A stretch of 64,000 nt of DNA from Myoxocephalus aenaeus (GCA_038501785.1 JBAMJR010000350.1:707501-771500); one strand, 5' to 3'; shown: positions 1-10,463, numbered from the stretch's first letter. Made by a program: numbers and translations. Notes: generated by a model not told the origin, from the letters alone.

Positions 1-1426
1 GCGGACGGTGAACATTTCCTCTTGCGCCACACCTGTAATAAATACCGCCCCAGTTTGATAAATACTGACTTAAAGGAAACATGGTGTTCATTTATTTTAA
101 TGACGACCACAAAGAGAGCAGGCTTTATCACTGCAGTGTATTTTTAGGGCTTTTGGAAGAATATTTCCAGAGCCTCTCTGAGTCAGAAACGTCATTGATG
201 AGCTCCAGGCTGTTTGTCTTGACCTGCAAACACATGAACTGTTAGGCTTTAACAGTGAGAGCTCATATCTTAAAATACTGATAGCTTCAGCAGCAAATCC
301 CATTGTGAAAAGCACGCGACCTCTCTCTCCGCTGTGTCTCACCTGTGCAGCGCATCAGGCAGAACTCCGCGTGCGCGACACAGAGAGCAGAGCAGAGTTG
401 TAACGCGACCCAGAAATGACATGCTGTGTGGATAAGATCAATAACATACGGCCGTTTAGTTTGTTTAATAGCAGAACAAGGTGCAGACCTGTTCTATATT
501 ACTTTGCCAGCCACTATATTGCAGCTCAGACGCTTAACAATGGAAAATCATTTGCGGCAACTAAATAATATTTTTTGGGACCAATTAAGTGAAATTGGAC
601 ATTTTCCCACGGCACACCTGATGATCTCTCACGGCATACTGGTGTGCCGCGGCACAGTGGTTGACAATCACTCATCTAGGGACCATGAATATCTGTACCA
701 AATGTCATGGCAATACATCAAATAGCTGTCGAGATATTTCAGTCTGACCCAAAGTCGTGGACCAAGAGATCAGCATTGCCGGACCGATGGTAGCCAGCTA
801 GTGTAGCTAAAAACGGTGTAACATGTGGATAATGTTTTGTCGCCCAAAGACACATTAATCAGCACATACATATAATGGTCAAAAAGTAGAAATGCAATAT
901 TAGGTAAAGCATATTATAATAAACTTTACTACCGTTTTTGGAACATTTGAGAACCACTTTTCTATGGAGGAACCCTTTCTAAACAGCTGTAACTTTTGAT
1001 GTTATGAATGGTTATAGTCTTTATGAATGGTTTATAGTCTTTAAAGCACAGGTATTTACCGGTGCTTTAAAGACTATAAACCACTGATAAGAACACATTT
1101 AGGGTTTCCAGGTTGTAAAAATAATGTATATAGTATATATGTATAATGCAATTATAAATGTAAGTAATCACTTCATAAGTAATTAATGAATGGATGTTGG
1201 GCCACATTTATTGATATCACTCCTGTAATCAGTCAGTATGTGGAAGCTCGACTTGTTTATTTCTGTGTACTTGAGTCTTGGTTGGTGATCACACCGGCGG
1301 TTCGAGGCCACAGGAGTCTGCGGGTTAATAATGAAAGACTCTCGTGTCCCTGCCAGAACAAACACTCCATCCCGCTTCCTCCTCTCATTCCTCTGGTGTG
1401 TCTGGTTTCTCTCTTTCTCTGAACAG
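1..1426. other. Region without recognised gene (upstream flank)
   Basis: No open frame here looks coding on either strand. Near 636-675 the text resembles the degraded terminal sequence of a hAT-type DNA transposon (a 'cacagtggttgacaatcact' phrase), but no partner repeat was found. A strong hairpin lies at 1028-1083 and is listed separately. The stretch from about 1340 to 1426 is pyrimidine rich and ends in a good splice acceptor (ctctgaacag). Confidence 0.5.
1028..1083. repeat. Long near-perfect hairpin (inverted repeat)
   Basis: Arms 1028-1049 and 1062-1083 are perfect 22-bp reverse complements. The 12-nt loop itself contains GGTA-tt-TACC, so the structure is about 27 bp of stem with one mismatch. 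A partial direct copy of the left arm sits just upstream (about 1006-1020). It could be a small palindromic MITE core, a miRNA-like precursor or a replication-slippage product; the sequence alone does not decide. Confidence 0.8.
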
Positions 1427-1668
1427 GAAGCCGGGCTCTGCAGCTCCGGCCCACGCGTCGCTGGGCACCAAGTCGGAGAAGAAGTGCGTCCCCGGTTGTC
1501 TCCGACACAAGCGAAGCATCAAGCGGGCTGACCGAGGAGCCCGAGCCCAGTTACAACTGTCCCAGTGACGTGGAGATCACCAGCCCTCCAGTGGGAATCA
1601 CTCAGATTATTCCCATGTGTACAGGGAGCCGTGTGGCCGAGGATGTCGGAGGACGATGTGCACTATGA
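1427..1668 (+). CDS. Putative terminal coding exon of an unidentified gene
   Basis: A strong acceptor (ctttctctgaacag) ends at 1426, and a frame stays open from 1427 to the TGA at 1666-1668. The last about 57 codons read like real protein: acidic/Ser-rich VSDTSEASSGL, then SDVEITSPPVGITQIIP, then a GGRCAL end. A polyadenylation signal follows at 2180-2185. The first about 25 codons in this frame are Arg rich and less convincing. A different frame (ending at 1566-1568) reads better upstream of about 1490, so there may be a one-base frameshift near 1490-1497, or the exon may start inside this interval. Upstream exons lie outside the window. I do not recognise the protein. The 3' part is duplicated at 4308-4416 without the upstream coding portion, which suggests that this copy is the parent gene end. 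Confidence 0.4.
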
Positions 1669-1847
1669 GGCCCGACAGGAGAGGATGGCGTCATCTCTCT
1701 GAACTACCATTTTAAAGTGTTCTCGAGTTGTTTTTATGTGGCTGTTCACCAAAGTGGAACTTTGATTGACTCCTGTCATTGTTTATATTTCCTTTTTTGG
1801 CCCCTTTCCGTCTCCAAATTAAGCACCGACACCACTTTTCCCTTTAG

Positions 1848-1850
<3 letters not shown>

Positions 1851-1889
<39 letters not shown>
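1851..1889. repeat. (CT)n microsatellite
   Basis: Pure CT dinucleotide run in the 3' UTR of the putative gene. The corresponding run in the second duplication unit (4460-4486) is shorter. Confidence 0.95.
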
Positions 1890-1892
<3 letters not shown>

Positions 1893-2179
1893 GATTTTAA
1901 TGTTGTTGCGCTGCTCCTCATATTCGTCTCCTCTCCACAAGGATGTTTTTTAACGCAGCATATGTTTGTTGTATTTTAATGTCATTTATTTATAAAACCA
2001 AGAAAAATGTTCATCTGTTTGATAGATACATGTCTTTGCCTCATGAAGAACAAGTCACACAAATGAACATACTGAAAGGCTAATAACAAGCAATTGGATA
2101 CTTAACTAAATGAATGTCATAATTTATAAAATGGCCGCTGTTCCTTCTGTTTTGTGATTTTTTTTCTTCTTAAATGGTC

Positions 2180-2185
2180 AATAAA
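2180..2185 (+). terminator. Polyadenylation signal AATAAA (putative gene, copy 1)
   Basis: Canonical AATAAA about 510 bp after the TGA at 1666-1668, followed by T/G-rich sequence. The duplicate copy keeps the same hexamer at 4729-4734. Confidence 0.55.
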
Positions 2186-2760
2186 GTTTCAAGAAAACTA
2201 TTGTGACTGGGCATTCAAATCTGGTATTGAATATTCATGAACAACAAAGCAAAAACAAAGCTAAACAAAGAAGGTATAATCCCTTAAAGAGGGTAACACT
2301 CAAAAAAAGTAAACCAAAACAAACCAACAACAGCATCAGATTCAGCAACATAAATAACATCTCCTGAAATGAAAGAGGAACCATTCCTTATAGTGTACTA
2401 TGAATATGTTTGGAGGTAGCGCCACAGGTGCAGATCCTTTACAGGTAACTTGTCTGACTGGACTGAGGAAGGAACCAGAGAACCAAGAGAACAAAACTCA
2501 CGGAGACGCAGGAGAACATAAGGGGTCCGAGGCGGTTCTGGCAGGTTCCCACCCAGAAACCCTCTTGCTGTGACGCAACAGCGCGAACTATGCCGCCAAG
2601 TCTTTCAAGTTAAAGAAGAAAAGGAGGACTTTTACAAGTCAGACATGTTTGTCCAGCAGGATAGACGAATGTATCATTTACAGGTAAAGGTGGCACCATG
2701 CATACACTGCAGGCTTGATGGACTATTTATATTTGTATTGAATTAGTATGAATTGTGGAA

Positions 2761-2815
2761 TTGCGATAGCAAACGAAATTATCGCAAATTTCCTCGGCGA
2801 TGGCGCCGAGGAAAT
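2761..2815. repeat. Two consecutive short hairpins
   Basis: TTGCGATA (2761-2768) pairs with TATCGCAA (2780-2787). Immediately after, ATTTCCTCGGCG (2788-2799) pairs perfectly with CGCCGAGGAAAT (2804-2815) around a 4-nt loop. The equivalent place in the second duplication unit (about 5325-5365) keeps only one arm of each. Confidence 0.8.
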
Positions 2816-2938
2816 GCGCTATTCTCTAATTATTATTAAATTAAATGTACTGTGTAATGCTGATAAAAGTAAAAACAATTGGTTCTGGCAAGGTGATTCA
2901 TCGTTGCAAACAGCCGCTTGCAGTCCCTCTACCTTCTC

Positions 2939-3137
2939 TACGTGCTCCAGGAACCTCCCCCGCAGGAAACACCTGGGTGACAGTCACACGTAGACTTGCC
3001 ATTGATTTGAACCAATCGGTCTGACACGGTGGTTGGATCAGTGCAGGCTGCCTTTGCAGTCCTCCTCCCCGGAGAGGAGCCCTCTCTACGCGCTCCAGGA
3101 AACGCAGGAAACACCTGGCTGACAGTCACACGTAGAG
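2939..3137. repeat. Short direct duplication (about 55 bp, two copies)
   Basis: A segment beginning ctacgtgctccaggaac (2939-2994) recurs at 3086-3137 with a 4-5 base deletion and a few substitutions. Both copies end in cacacgtaga. This lies in the diverged spacer of duplication unit 1. Confidence 0.75.
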
Positions 3138-3139
3138 CT

Positions 3140-3215
3140 GACTACAGGATCCGAACCTGGAGTCCCCGTAGCGCAGCTGTTCCAACGCAGAAGCACTAAC
3201 CACTGAACCACAGCG
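3140..3215 (-). mobile_element. tRNA-like SINE head (unit 1)
   Basis: On the minus strand there is an RNA polymerase III A-box-like TGGTTCAGTGG (complement of 3200-3210) followed by a B-box-like GGTTCGGATCC (complement of 3147-3157) at tRNA spacing. The acceptor-stem ends do not pair, so this is a tRNA-derived repeat or relic and not a working tRNA. A related copy sits at the equivalent place of unit 2 (6301-6372). Confidence 0.6.
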
Positions 3216-3778
3216 GCAGACAAGATATGTAGGTAAATAGTTATATTTATTATTTACTTTTTGAGTTTTTATTACTTGCTTTACTAAGTTATGCTCAAAG
3301 GCAGAATAGACATAAAAGACAAACCGCGTAGACTCTAAATCTGGCCTCAAAGTAATCTGTAATTGTTTAAAAAAGTAAGGTGGCGTGACGCGTCGCCCTT
3401 GGGTCACGTGACCTTGTCGCCGTTCTGACTCGGAGGCCAGCAGAACAAGTCGGCCCGCTGTCATTTTCACCATAGCAACACCACAACGCGGCGCGCGAGC
3501 CGTTGTCTACCTGCTCAGACGCTTTCGTCAAGCCAGCCACTGCTAGCCGAGACAAGACCGGAAGTTACGTAGTTTACTTGGATTACGACCCAGTTTTCTA
3601 CATTTTAAAAACATTTGAGAGAAAGGAAATAGAGACACAGGCGCCCTTCAGTACCTCTACCAACCCACAGCAGTTGAGCAACAGCTTCTGCTGCGGCCAT
3701 TACATATCTATTTATACTTTTATCAATATATCATTTTGAGCAAATTGAATTATAATATACATATTATTATCACTCAAC

Positions 3779-4080
3779 AAAGTCAGGACTGTTTGCTGTC
3801 CTGGCTCCTCAATGATGGAATGAGCTCCACATTGACATCAGGACAGCAGGAAGTCTCTACATCTCCCGCTACAAACTAAAAACACATCGTTTTCGACTAT
3901 ACCTTGAATAAAGAAAGTAGCACCTTAGTAACACTTAAATGACACTTACTTATAGCACTCTGTAGTTTAAATAAATTGTACTTTCTTGAGTCTTGTCGTT
4001 CTGAGTTTGTACTCATGGTTGAATGCACTTATTGTAAGTCACTTTGGATAAAGGCGTCAGCTAAATGAAATGTACAATTA
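3779..4080 (+). mobile_element. LINE 3' end, L2-like (unit 1 copy)
   Basis: The sequence tggaatgagctccacattgac, followed by text for an ...IRTAGSLYIS-YKLKTH-type peptide, matches the C-terminal end of fish L2-type LINE ORF2. It ends in the typical tail attgtaagtcactttggata (4031-4050) plus an aaatgaaatgtac-like finish. Only the 3' terminus is present (5' truncated), so it cannot move by itself. The unit 2 copy is at 7553-7852. Confidence 0.7.
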
Positions 4081-4307
4081 TAATTACTGCCTTGCATTAT
4101 ACACTTGTTTGGGCTGGTTGGCTACTTATACTAAACAGACTTCAATGTGAAGGGAGCAGTACAGTGCCCCTTTAACCACTCATCCCAAATCCACTCCCAA
4201 ACAAATTATTCAACGCTTTTATTCTGAAGGCAGCACGAGCTGTTTCCGGTATCGCATCTGTAGGGACATCGGACTCCACGCTCAGAAACAGAAACAGCTG
4301 CTGCACT

Positions 4308-4416
4308 CTCCCAGTGACGTGGAGATCACCAGCCCTCCAGTGGGAATCACTCAGATTATTCCCATGTGTACAGGGAGCCGTGTGGCCGAGGATGTCGGAG
4401 GACGATGTGCACTATG
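4308..4416 (+). pseudogene. Truncated duplicate of the putative terminal exon
   Basis: Identical in reading to the last 36 codons of the exon at 1427-1668 (PSDVEITSPPVG...GGRCAL, then TGA at 4414-4416), but the upstream coding sequence is absent and replaced by LINE-tail sequence of the preceding unit. Its 3' UTR and AATAAA (4729-4734) are also retained. No acceptor in frame is evident. Confidence 0.55.
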
Positions 4417-5383
4417 AGGCCCGACAGGAGAGGATGGCGTCATCTCTCTGAACTACCACCTCTCTCTCTCTCTCTCTCTCTCTCTAGGATTTTAATGTTG
4501 TTGCGCTGCTCCTCATATGTTTTTTAACGCAGCATGTTTGTTGTATTTTAATGTCATTTATTGATAAAACCAAGAACATGTGTCATCTGTTTGATAGATA
4601 CATTTATTTGCCTCATGAAGAACAAGTCACACACATGAACATACTGAAAGGCTAATAACAAGCAATTGGATACTTAACTAAATGAATGTCGTAACAGTGT
4701 TTCTGTGAATGTTTTTTCTTAAATGCTCAATAAAGTTTCAAGAAATTAATGTAAAAACTATTGTGACTGGGAATTCAAATCTGGTATTGAATATTCATGA
4801 ACAACAAAGCAAAAACAAAGCTAAACAAAGAAGGTATAATCCCTTAAAGAGGGTAACACTCAAAAAAAGTAGCCAAACAAACCAACAACAGCATCAGATT
4901 CAGCAACATAAATAACATCTCCTGAAATGAAAGAGGAACCATTCCTTATAGTGTACTATGAATATGTTTGGAGGTAGCGCCACAGGTGCAGATCCTTTAC
5001 AGGTAACTTGTCTGACTGGACTGAGGAAGGAACCAGAGAACCAAGAGAACAAAACTCACGGAGACGCAGGAGAACATAAGGGGTCCGAGGCGGTTCTGGC
5101 AGGTTCCCACCCAGAAACCCTCTTGCTGTGACGCAACAGCGCGAACTATGCCGCCAAGTCTTTCAAGTTAAAGAAGAAAAGGAGGACTTTTACAAGTCAC
5201 AGACATGTTTGTCCAGCAGGATAGACGAATGGACGTAATTTACAGGTAAAGGTGGCACCATGCATACACTGCAGGCTTGATGGACTATTTCTATTTGTAT
5301 TGAATTAGTATGAATTGTGGAATTGCGATAGCAAACGAAAAGCACGGAGGGTGCCGAGGAAATGCGCTCTTTCTCTGAGCTGC

Positions 5384-5384
<1 letters not shown>

Positions 5385-5439
<55 letters not shown>

Positions 5440-5520
5440 ATTAATTTTATATAGCGCTTTTCAAAATGCTCAAATACGCTTTACATGGGACAGAGAAAAA
5501 CCGAACAAAAATAAATAAAT
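5385..5520 (-). mobile_element. (ATA)n tract with retrotransposon-tail-like flank
   Basis: A pure ATA/TAA trinucleotide run (5385-5438) is followed by attttatatagcgcttttca and a 'cgctttaca' phrase, the arrangement seen at 3' ends of fish RTE-type LINEs and their SINEs, read on the minus strand. The rest of the element is not recognisable. Confidence 0.4.
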
Positions 5521-6300
5521 AGAAAGACAATAGAGCAAACAAAACAAACAAACACAACATCCCCGGCACAGAGGAAAACTGGAGAAGTGTGGCTGCAACG
5601 GGGCCGACGGAGGAGTTCAAGTGCCCCGATGGCCGAGGAGCTGGAGCCCAGAGCAGCAGCGAGGTGCACGGACAGGAGGGTCCAGGAGGGAGCCGGTTGG
5701 CAGCCAGCTAGTTGTCCAGGGAGTAGACGGTAGCCGTGAAGCGACAGGTGAAGCGACAGGCACGTCAAGACAATCCTCAGCAGGCAGGTGATGGGAGCAG
5801 GACAGTCGAGAGGCCCTCCAGGCAACGTGCCTGAGAGCAGCAGCAGGAGCCGGCTGGCTCGTCGGTAACCTCCAGCTAGCGAGAGACCGTCAGCTAGCCA
5901 GTTAGTTGTCCAGGAGGTAGACGGTAGCAGAGGAGAGCAGGTGCAACAGGTAAGCAAACAAATCCAGGACGAAACGTTGCAGTAGAAAGCAGAGTACGTT
6001 GAATAAACTTAACTACACTGTTAAATACATAATACGGTAGAAAAAAACAAACAAAAACGGTGCCAGACGGAGCGGCGTCAGACTCGCCAGCGGACCGTTA
6101 CCTAGCTATACATTGGTGGAATCACATATGTACCTTGTGTGTAAAAGAATGCTGATGTGAAATATTAGTAGTAAAAACAATCGTCGTTTGACTCAATCGG
6201 TCTAACTCGATCGGTCTAACACGGTGTACCGGTTCGTGCTACCGTTCAGTGCATCACCCTTCGCCTCTCCTCGAGCCGCCTCTCCCCCCAAGAGAGGCTT
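5521..6300. other. Spacer without recognised gene
   Basis: Contains a GC-rich stretch (5570-5950) in which phrases such as 'tagttgtccagg(a/g)ggtagacggtagc' recur (5707-5731 and 5902-5929), indicating an internal short duplication. The open frame on the complementary strand is Leu/Ser/Pro rich and shows no domain; I read it as chance. Confidence 0.5.
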
Positions 6301-6372
6301 CAGGGGGGAGGCCGGGCTCGAACCCGACGCTCTGATGTGAAAGGCAGACGCGCTAACCACTGAACCACAGCG
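6301..6372 (-). mobile_element. tRNA-like SINE head (unit 2)
   Basis: On the minus strand there is an A-box-like TGGTTCAGTGG (complement of 6357-6367), a stem-loop region, and a B-box-like GGTTCGAGCCC (complement of 6314-6324). This is closer to a real tRNA than the unit 1 copy, but the acceptor-stem ends do not pair and there is no clean 7-nt anticodon loop with a credible anticodon, so a SINE/tRNA relic is preferred. Confidence 0.6.
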
Positions 6373-6763
6373 TTAGACAGGAATCTATGTGTACATAGTT
6401 ATATTTATCTTCACTTTTTGTGTTTTCGCGCGACTCACTTAAAGTTTTTCACAGTAAACACAACTTTGCCTACAGGCAGTGGACTCTGCCCTCCACCAGG
6501 GGCCGCTGCCTCCTGCTGATCTCAGGTCTGCTAAAACCCGATATGTTTTGGTCATTTTACTGATGCAGCTGCACGGCCCATTATAAAGGAAAGAAAGTCG
6601 TTGTGTTTTTATTAATTAATTAATTAATATTTTAGTCGGCCCGCTGTCATTTTCACCATAGTTACACCACAACGCGGCGCGCGAGCCGTTGTCTACCTGC
6701 TCAGACGCTTTCGTCAAGCCAGCCACTGCTAGCCGAGACAAGACCGGAAGTTACGTAGTTTAC

Positions 6764-7350
6764 CCGCGAAAACAACGTCCTGCCACTAAACGATTGAAGC
6801 CCGTTTACGGAACGAAACTATTTACTCTGAGTAGAAACACTGAGAGAGCTCTAGCTGTGAAATGGATGCTACAGACAACTTGGACTAAATGTTTGAATGT
6901 ATAACATGTTTATAGGAAAAAATATGCACTATGATAACATTATAATAAGTGTACGCCGACCCCCACCCTCTGACCTCATGGTATCATGGCAAAACGATGA
7001 GAAGTTCAGAGAAGTGAAGCTCCACAAATGATGGATACTACATTTCCCTTGATGCATATTAATAACAGGTTGTTGATTTTAAGCATCCCTGCTTGGAAAT
7101 TCAGTTTGGAACCGCTTTATTATAAGAAATGTTTAGTCTCCACACCCTATAATAACCCTAATGACATCATCATGATCTTCCCAGACTAAAGAGCTGCTCA
7201 GAGCCACAGGTGACGTTATTCCAAGGTTGCAGCTCCCGTTGTTCTGTGTAAACAAGTCTTATTAGTCCTCTCTCCTCTCCGCCCCTCTCTTTTCATAACA
7301 CTTTAATAAACAATCACGATCGACAGTGATGAAGCCGACGTTACACTCAC
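6764..7350. other. 587-bp segment present only in duplication unit 2
   Basis: Interrupts block B relative to unit 1 (unit 1 joins 3577 to 3582 directly through 4 bases). No terminal repeats or target duplication are evident at the edges, so a deletion from unit 1 is as likely as an insertion in unit 2. No coding signal was seen. Confidence 0.6.
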
Positions 7351-7552
7351 ATTACGACCCAGTTTTCTACATTTTAAAAACATTTGAGAGAAAGGAAATA
7401 GAGACACAGGCGCCCTTCAGTACCTCTACCAACCCACAGCAGTTGAGCAACAGCTTCTGCTGCGGCCATTACATATCTATTTATGCTTTTATCAATATAT
7501 CATTTTGAGCAAATTGAATTATAATATACATATTATTATCACTCAACAAAGT

Positions 7553-7852
7553 CAGGACTGTTTGCTGTCCTGGCTCCTTAATGATGGAATGAGCTCCACA
7601 TTGACATCAGGACAGCAGGAAGTCTCTACATCTCCCGCTACAAACTAAAAACACATCGTTTTCGACTATACCTTGAATAAAGAAAGTAGCACCTTAGTAA
7701 CACTTAAATGGCACTTACTTATAGCACTCTGTAGTTTAAATAAATTGTACTTTCTTGAGTCTTGTCGTTCTGAGTTTGTACTCATGGTTGAATGCACTTA
7801 TTGTAAGTCACTTTGGATAAAAGCGTCAGCTAAATGAAATGTACAATTATAA
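7553..7852 (+). mobile_element. LINE 3' end, L2-like (unit 2 copy)
   Basis: Same LINE terminus as at 3779-4080, with the same 5' truncation and only scattered substitutions. The tail reads gtaagtcactttggataaaa. The identical truncation point shows that it was copied with the segment and not inserted independently. Confidence 0.7.
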
Positions 7853-8061
7853 TTACTGCCTTGCATTATACACTTGTTTGGGCTGGTTGGCTACTTATAC
7901 TAAACAGACTTCAATGTGAAGGGAGCAGTACAGTGCCCCTTTAACCACTCATGCCAAATCCACTCCCAAACAAATTCAACGCTTTTATTCTGAAGGCAGC
8001 ACGAGCTGTTTCCGGTATCGCATCTGTAGGGACATCGGACTCCACGCTCAGAAACAGAAAC

Positions 8062-8469
8062 GGGGAGACGCGGAGGGAACAATAGAAATACAAATAGTAA
8101 TAAAGGTGGTTGGGGTTGTAACTGTTGCTAATGATTTGTGCAAACATGTCTTGAGGTCCTGGATCTCCTCTCTCCCCTTGTATTGAGTATGCAAGTGTAT
8201 CTGGTAGCAGAAAGATAGGATCAATCACATTGAAGTGTTGAGGAAGTTGTTCCGATGACGATTGTGTGGATTTATGAGCTCATGTGAAGATAACTCGTCC
8301 ATGTGTTGTATTTCAGCCCTGACCAGCTGCTGCACGGCTCTCTGCAGGGCGGCACATGCTGTCCTGGTCCGCTCCCTGTGCCTCCCCCAGGCCCAGCAGC
8401 CACCAGGTTTGGGGGCTGCTGGGGGGTTTGACTCTGCTTTGACTCCGTTGCCAAAGCGGGTCAAGGTGG

Positions 8470-8500
<31 letters not shown>

Positions 8501-8794
8501 CAGTGGCGGGCCGTGCATTTTCTACCTGGGTCTTCTGTGCCGTCTGATATCGTATACTATACATAAATATGTGCATGATGGGATGCTGCGTCATTAATGG
8601 ACAATGCATATAGTCCACATCAACAAGAACAAATTCACAGGAACCAGTCACATTTAGCTATAACAAAACATGACAAAACAATCCAACAAAACTGCGGCAC
8701 TAAAACACTGCACACTCTAGAGCACGAGCCATGATCAGAAGGAACGATATTAACGATATAATAAAAACAACACCGTAAGCGTGCGTGTGTGCGT
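8062..8794. other. Intergenic, no recognised gene
   Basis: Includes a (GT)n run at 8469-8497 and, right after it, a phrase 'cagtggcgggccgtgcattt' (8502-8521) resembling the terminal sequence of fish DNA transposons; no matching opposite end was found. Nothing looks coding. Confidence 0.5.
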
Positions 8795-9852
8795 GTGTAC
8801 TTCAGTGGTTCTCAAACTGTGGGGCGCGACCCTCTAGTGGGGCGCGGAGGTATTACAGGTGGGGCTGTTTTAAAAAATATATATAATAAAAAAAAATATA
8901 TAATGATTTTTTTATTTTTATATAATCCATTATTAATCCCATAGTGGGGAAATTATTCTCTGCATTTTCCCCATCCTTATTAATTAAGGAGCAGTGTGCT
9001 GCTGTGAAGCTCTGGGGCTTCAGGCTCTTGCTCAAGGACACTTCAACATGAAACTATGGAGAACAGGGATGAACCGCTAACTTGTGGTTTCAGAACGACC
9101 ACTCTCCCCATGAACATAATAACTTTACATAGTACAAAAGTACAAAGTAACACGGACATAAAACGTCATTAATAAATAGATGGCAAAATGCCTGTACCTT
9201 CGTGGAAATGTTAACAGGTTACACTGCGCATGTGCGACTCACTGATTCTTGGCGTTTTGCTAAAAGCCTCCGTGAGATCTTCGTGAGATCGGCTTTTCTG
9301 CTGTTGCGTCTCTCAAGACAGAATATAGATCTCAGCTCAACATTGAGCATGAATTGAGAGCGGCCGTATCAAATCTACAACCCCGTTTATAAAATATTTG
9401 TAGAGGAAAGCAGCTCACTGCAGCCACTAATACTGATACAACGTGATGCTCACACATCTGCACTCATTTTGTTTTGCACAGGTTGAACGTTATTGTTGTT
9501 ATCTTGAAAATATAGTCAGTGCAAAACAGGTTATTTGCGGCCACAATAAGTAATTATTTTGCCAAATATTAGTTATTTTTTGCACAGATATAACTATTAT
9601 ATAACTAGCTTATTTGCAATGTTCTAACAAAGTGATTGCAGATGTTATTAGTTTTTGTCTGATGGAGCAATCTGGTTCACTTGAAAGGGATTGCAATTTT
9701 CTTTATTCTATTATTTTAAAAAAGCACGGATGGAGGAGTCACAAAAAGTTGGACCATTTTGTTACAATGTTGTTGGGGCGGTGGGGCCTGAACATTTTTC
9801 TTCCTCCAAAGTGGGGCCCGACAGAAAAAGTTTGAGAACCACTGGTGTACTT
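8795..9852. mobile_element. hAT-type DNA transposon (non-autonomous) with target duplication
   Basis: The element spans 8803-9844. Its ends are perfect 16-bp inverted repeats (CAGTGGTTCTCAAACT at 8803-8818, complement at 9829-9844), and it is flanked by a perfect 8-bp direct repeat gtgtactt (8795-8802 and 9845-9852), the hAT target-site length. Around 9316-9430 the plus strand still reads like the C-terminal end of a hAT transposase (an ELRAAVSNLQPRL-like phrase, then CRGKQ), broken by a stop. Internal polyA/polyT and lack of a long frame mean it cannot encode transposase itself. A related truncated copy lies at about 16880-17464. Confidence 0.88.
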
Positions 9853-10463
9853 GAACCTGAACATGAGCAAGGGGTCAGGTTATAGAACAGAAGAAGCTGA
9901 AGCTCTGGTTTCGTTACAGGGAGGTATTTGATAAGTTAAAACAAAAACACACAAGTCCAATCTGAGGGAGCCACTCCAAGCCGTTTAGCTATACATATAG
10001 TATAGGCCAGTGGAATAAACGCAACTCTCTCCGTCATATACACGTTCATTTAAAAACACAACCTGATAAACACAGGCAACATGTAATTGAACTGGAAATC
10101 CACTCGTAGTTTGGTTTAATTTTTTTATATTAGTAAAGCAAATAAGACAAAAAAGTATTCACGTGTGATTGCTTATGAAAGACAATCGAAAGTGAGATAT
10201 GTCTTCACGGTGTGGTGACCTGTAAAAGACTACGTTATACATTGTAGTTAATTATAACCTACATGGTACAGATTCCACATTGTAAAATAAACAGGCAGTC
10301 ATGTGATAAAATATATTGAGTTAATTAAAAGAGACTTTGGCACTAATTCAATCAAGAGCTAACGAGACTAATTTAGTGTCCCTGATGTGCTTTAATTAAT
10401 TTCCCCACCTTCCAAACAAGAACTTCAGTGCACCAACAAGAGTCCAACCCGACAGAGGGGTAC
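9853..10463. other. Intergenic, no recognised gene
   Basis: AT-rich sequence between the hAT element and the Tc1-like relic. No coding frame, inverted repeat or microsatellite of note was seen. Confidence 0.5.

Larger units (their letters stand above)
1561..4295 (+). repeat. Tandem duplication, unit 1
   Basis: The unit runs as block A (1561 to about 2822, the 3' end and 3' UTR of the putative gene), a diverged spacer with a tRNA-like SINE head, and block B (3448-4295, ending in a LINE tail). The same order recurs in unit 2 at 4308-8061. Relative to unit 2, block A here contains about 155 bp more (around 1697-1850), while block B here lacks the 587 bp found at 6764-7350 and has 4 bases in their place. 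Blocks A and B are nearly identical between units; the spacer is much more diverged. Confidence 0.85.
4308..8061 (+). repeat. Tandem duplication, unit 2
   Basis: Second copy of the 1561-4295 unit. Block A is at 4308 to about 5372, a diverged spacer with an (ATA)n tract and a tRNA-like head follows, and block B is at 6634-6763 plus 7351-8061. The copied gene end starts within the last exon, so this copy cannot express the full C-terminus. The junction with unit 1 at about 4296-4308 is a short unrelated linker (agctgctgcact). Confidence 0.85.

Noticed and set aside
5481..5957. 158-codon minus-strand frame in the duplication spacer
   Set aside because: Leu/Ser/Pro/Cys rich, overlaps an internal short duplication, and has no splice or homology cue.
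6301..6372. Functional tRNA gene on the minus strand
   Set aside because: A-box and B-box are good, but the acceptor stem does not pair and the anticodon arm is irregular; a SINE or tRNA relic fits better, especially with a diverged sister at 3140-3215.
8502..8521. Terminal repeat of a second DNA transposon (cagtggcgggccgtgcattt)
   Set aside because: It resembles a known type of end, but no inverted partner or target duplication could be found within the window.
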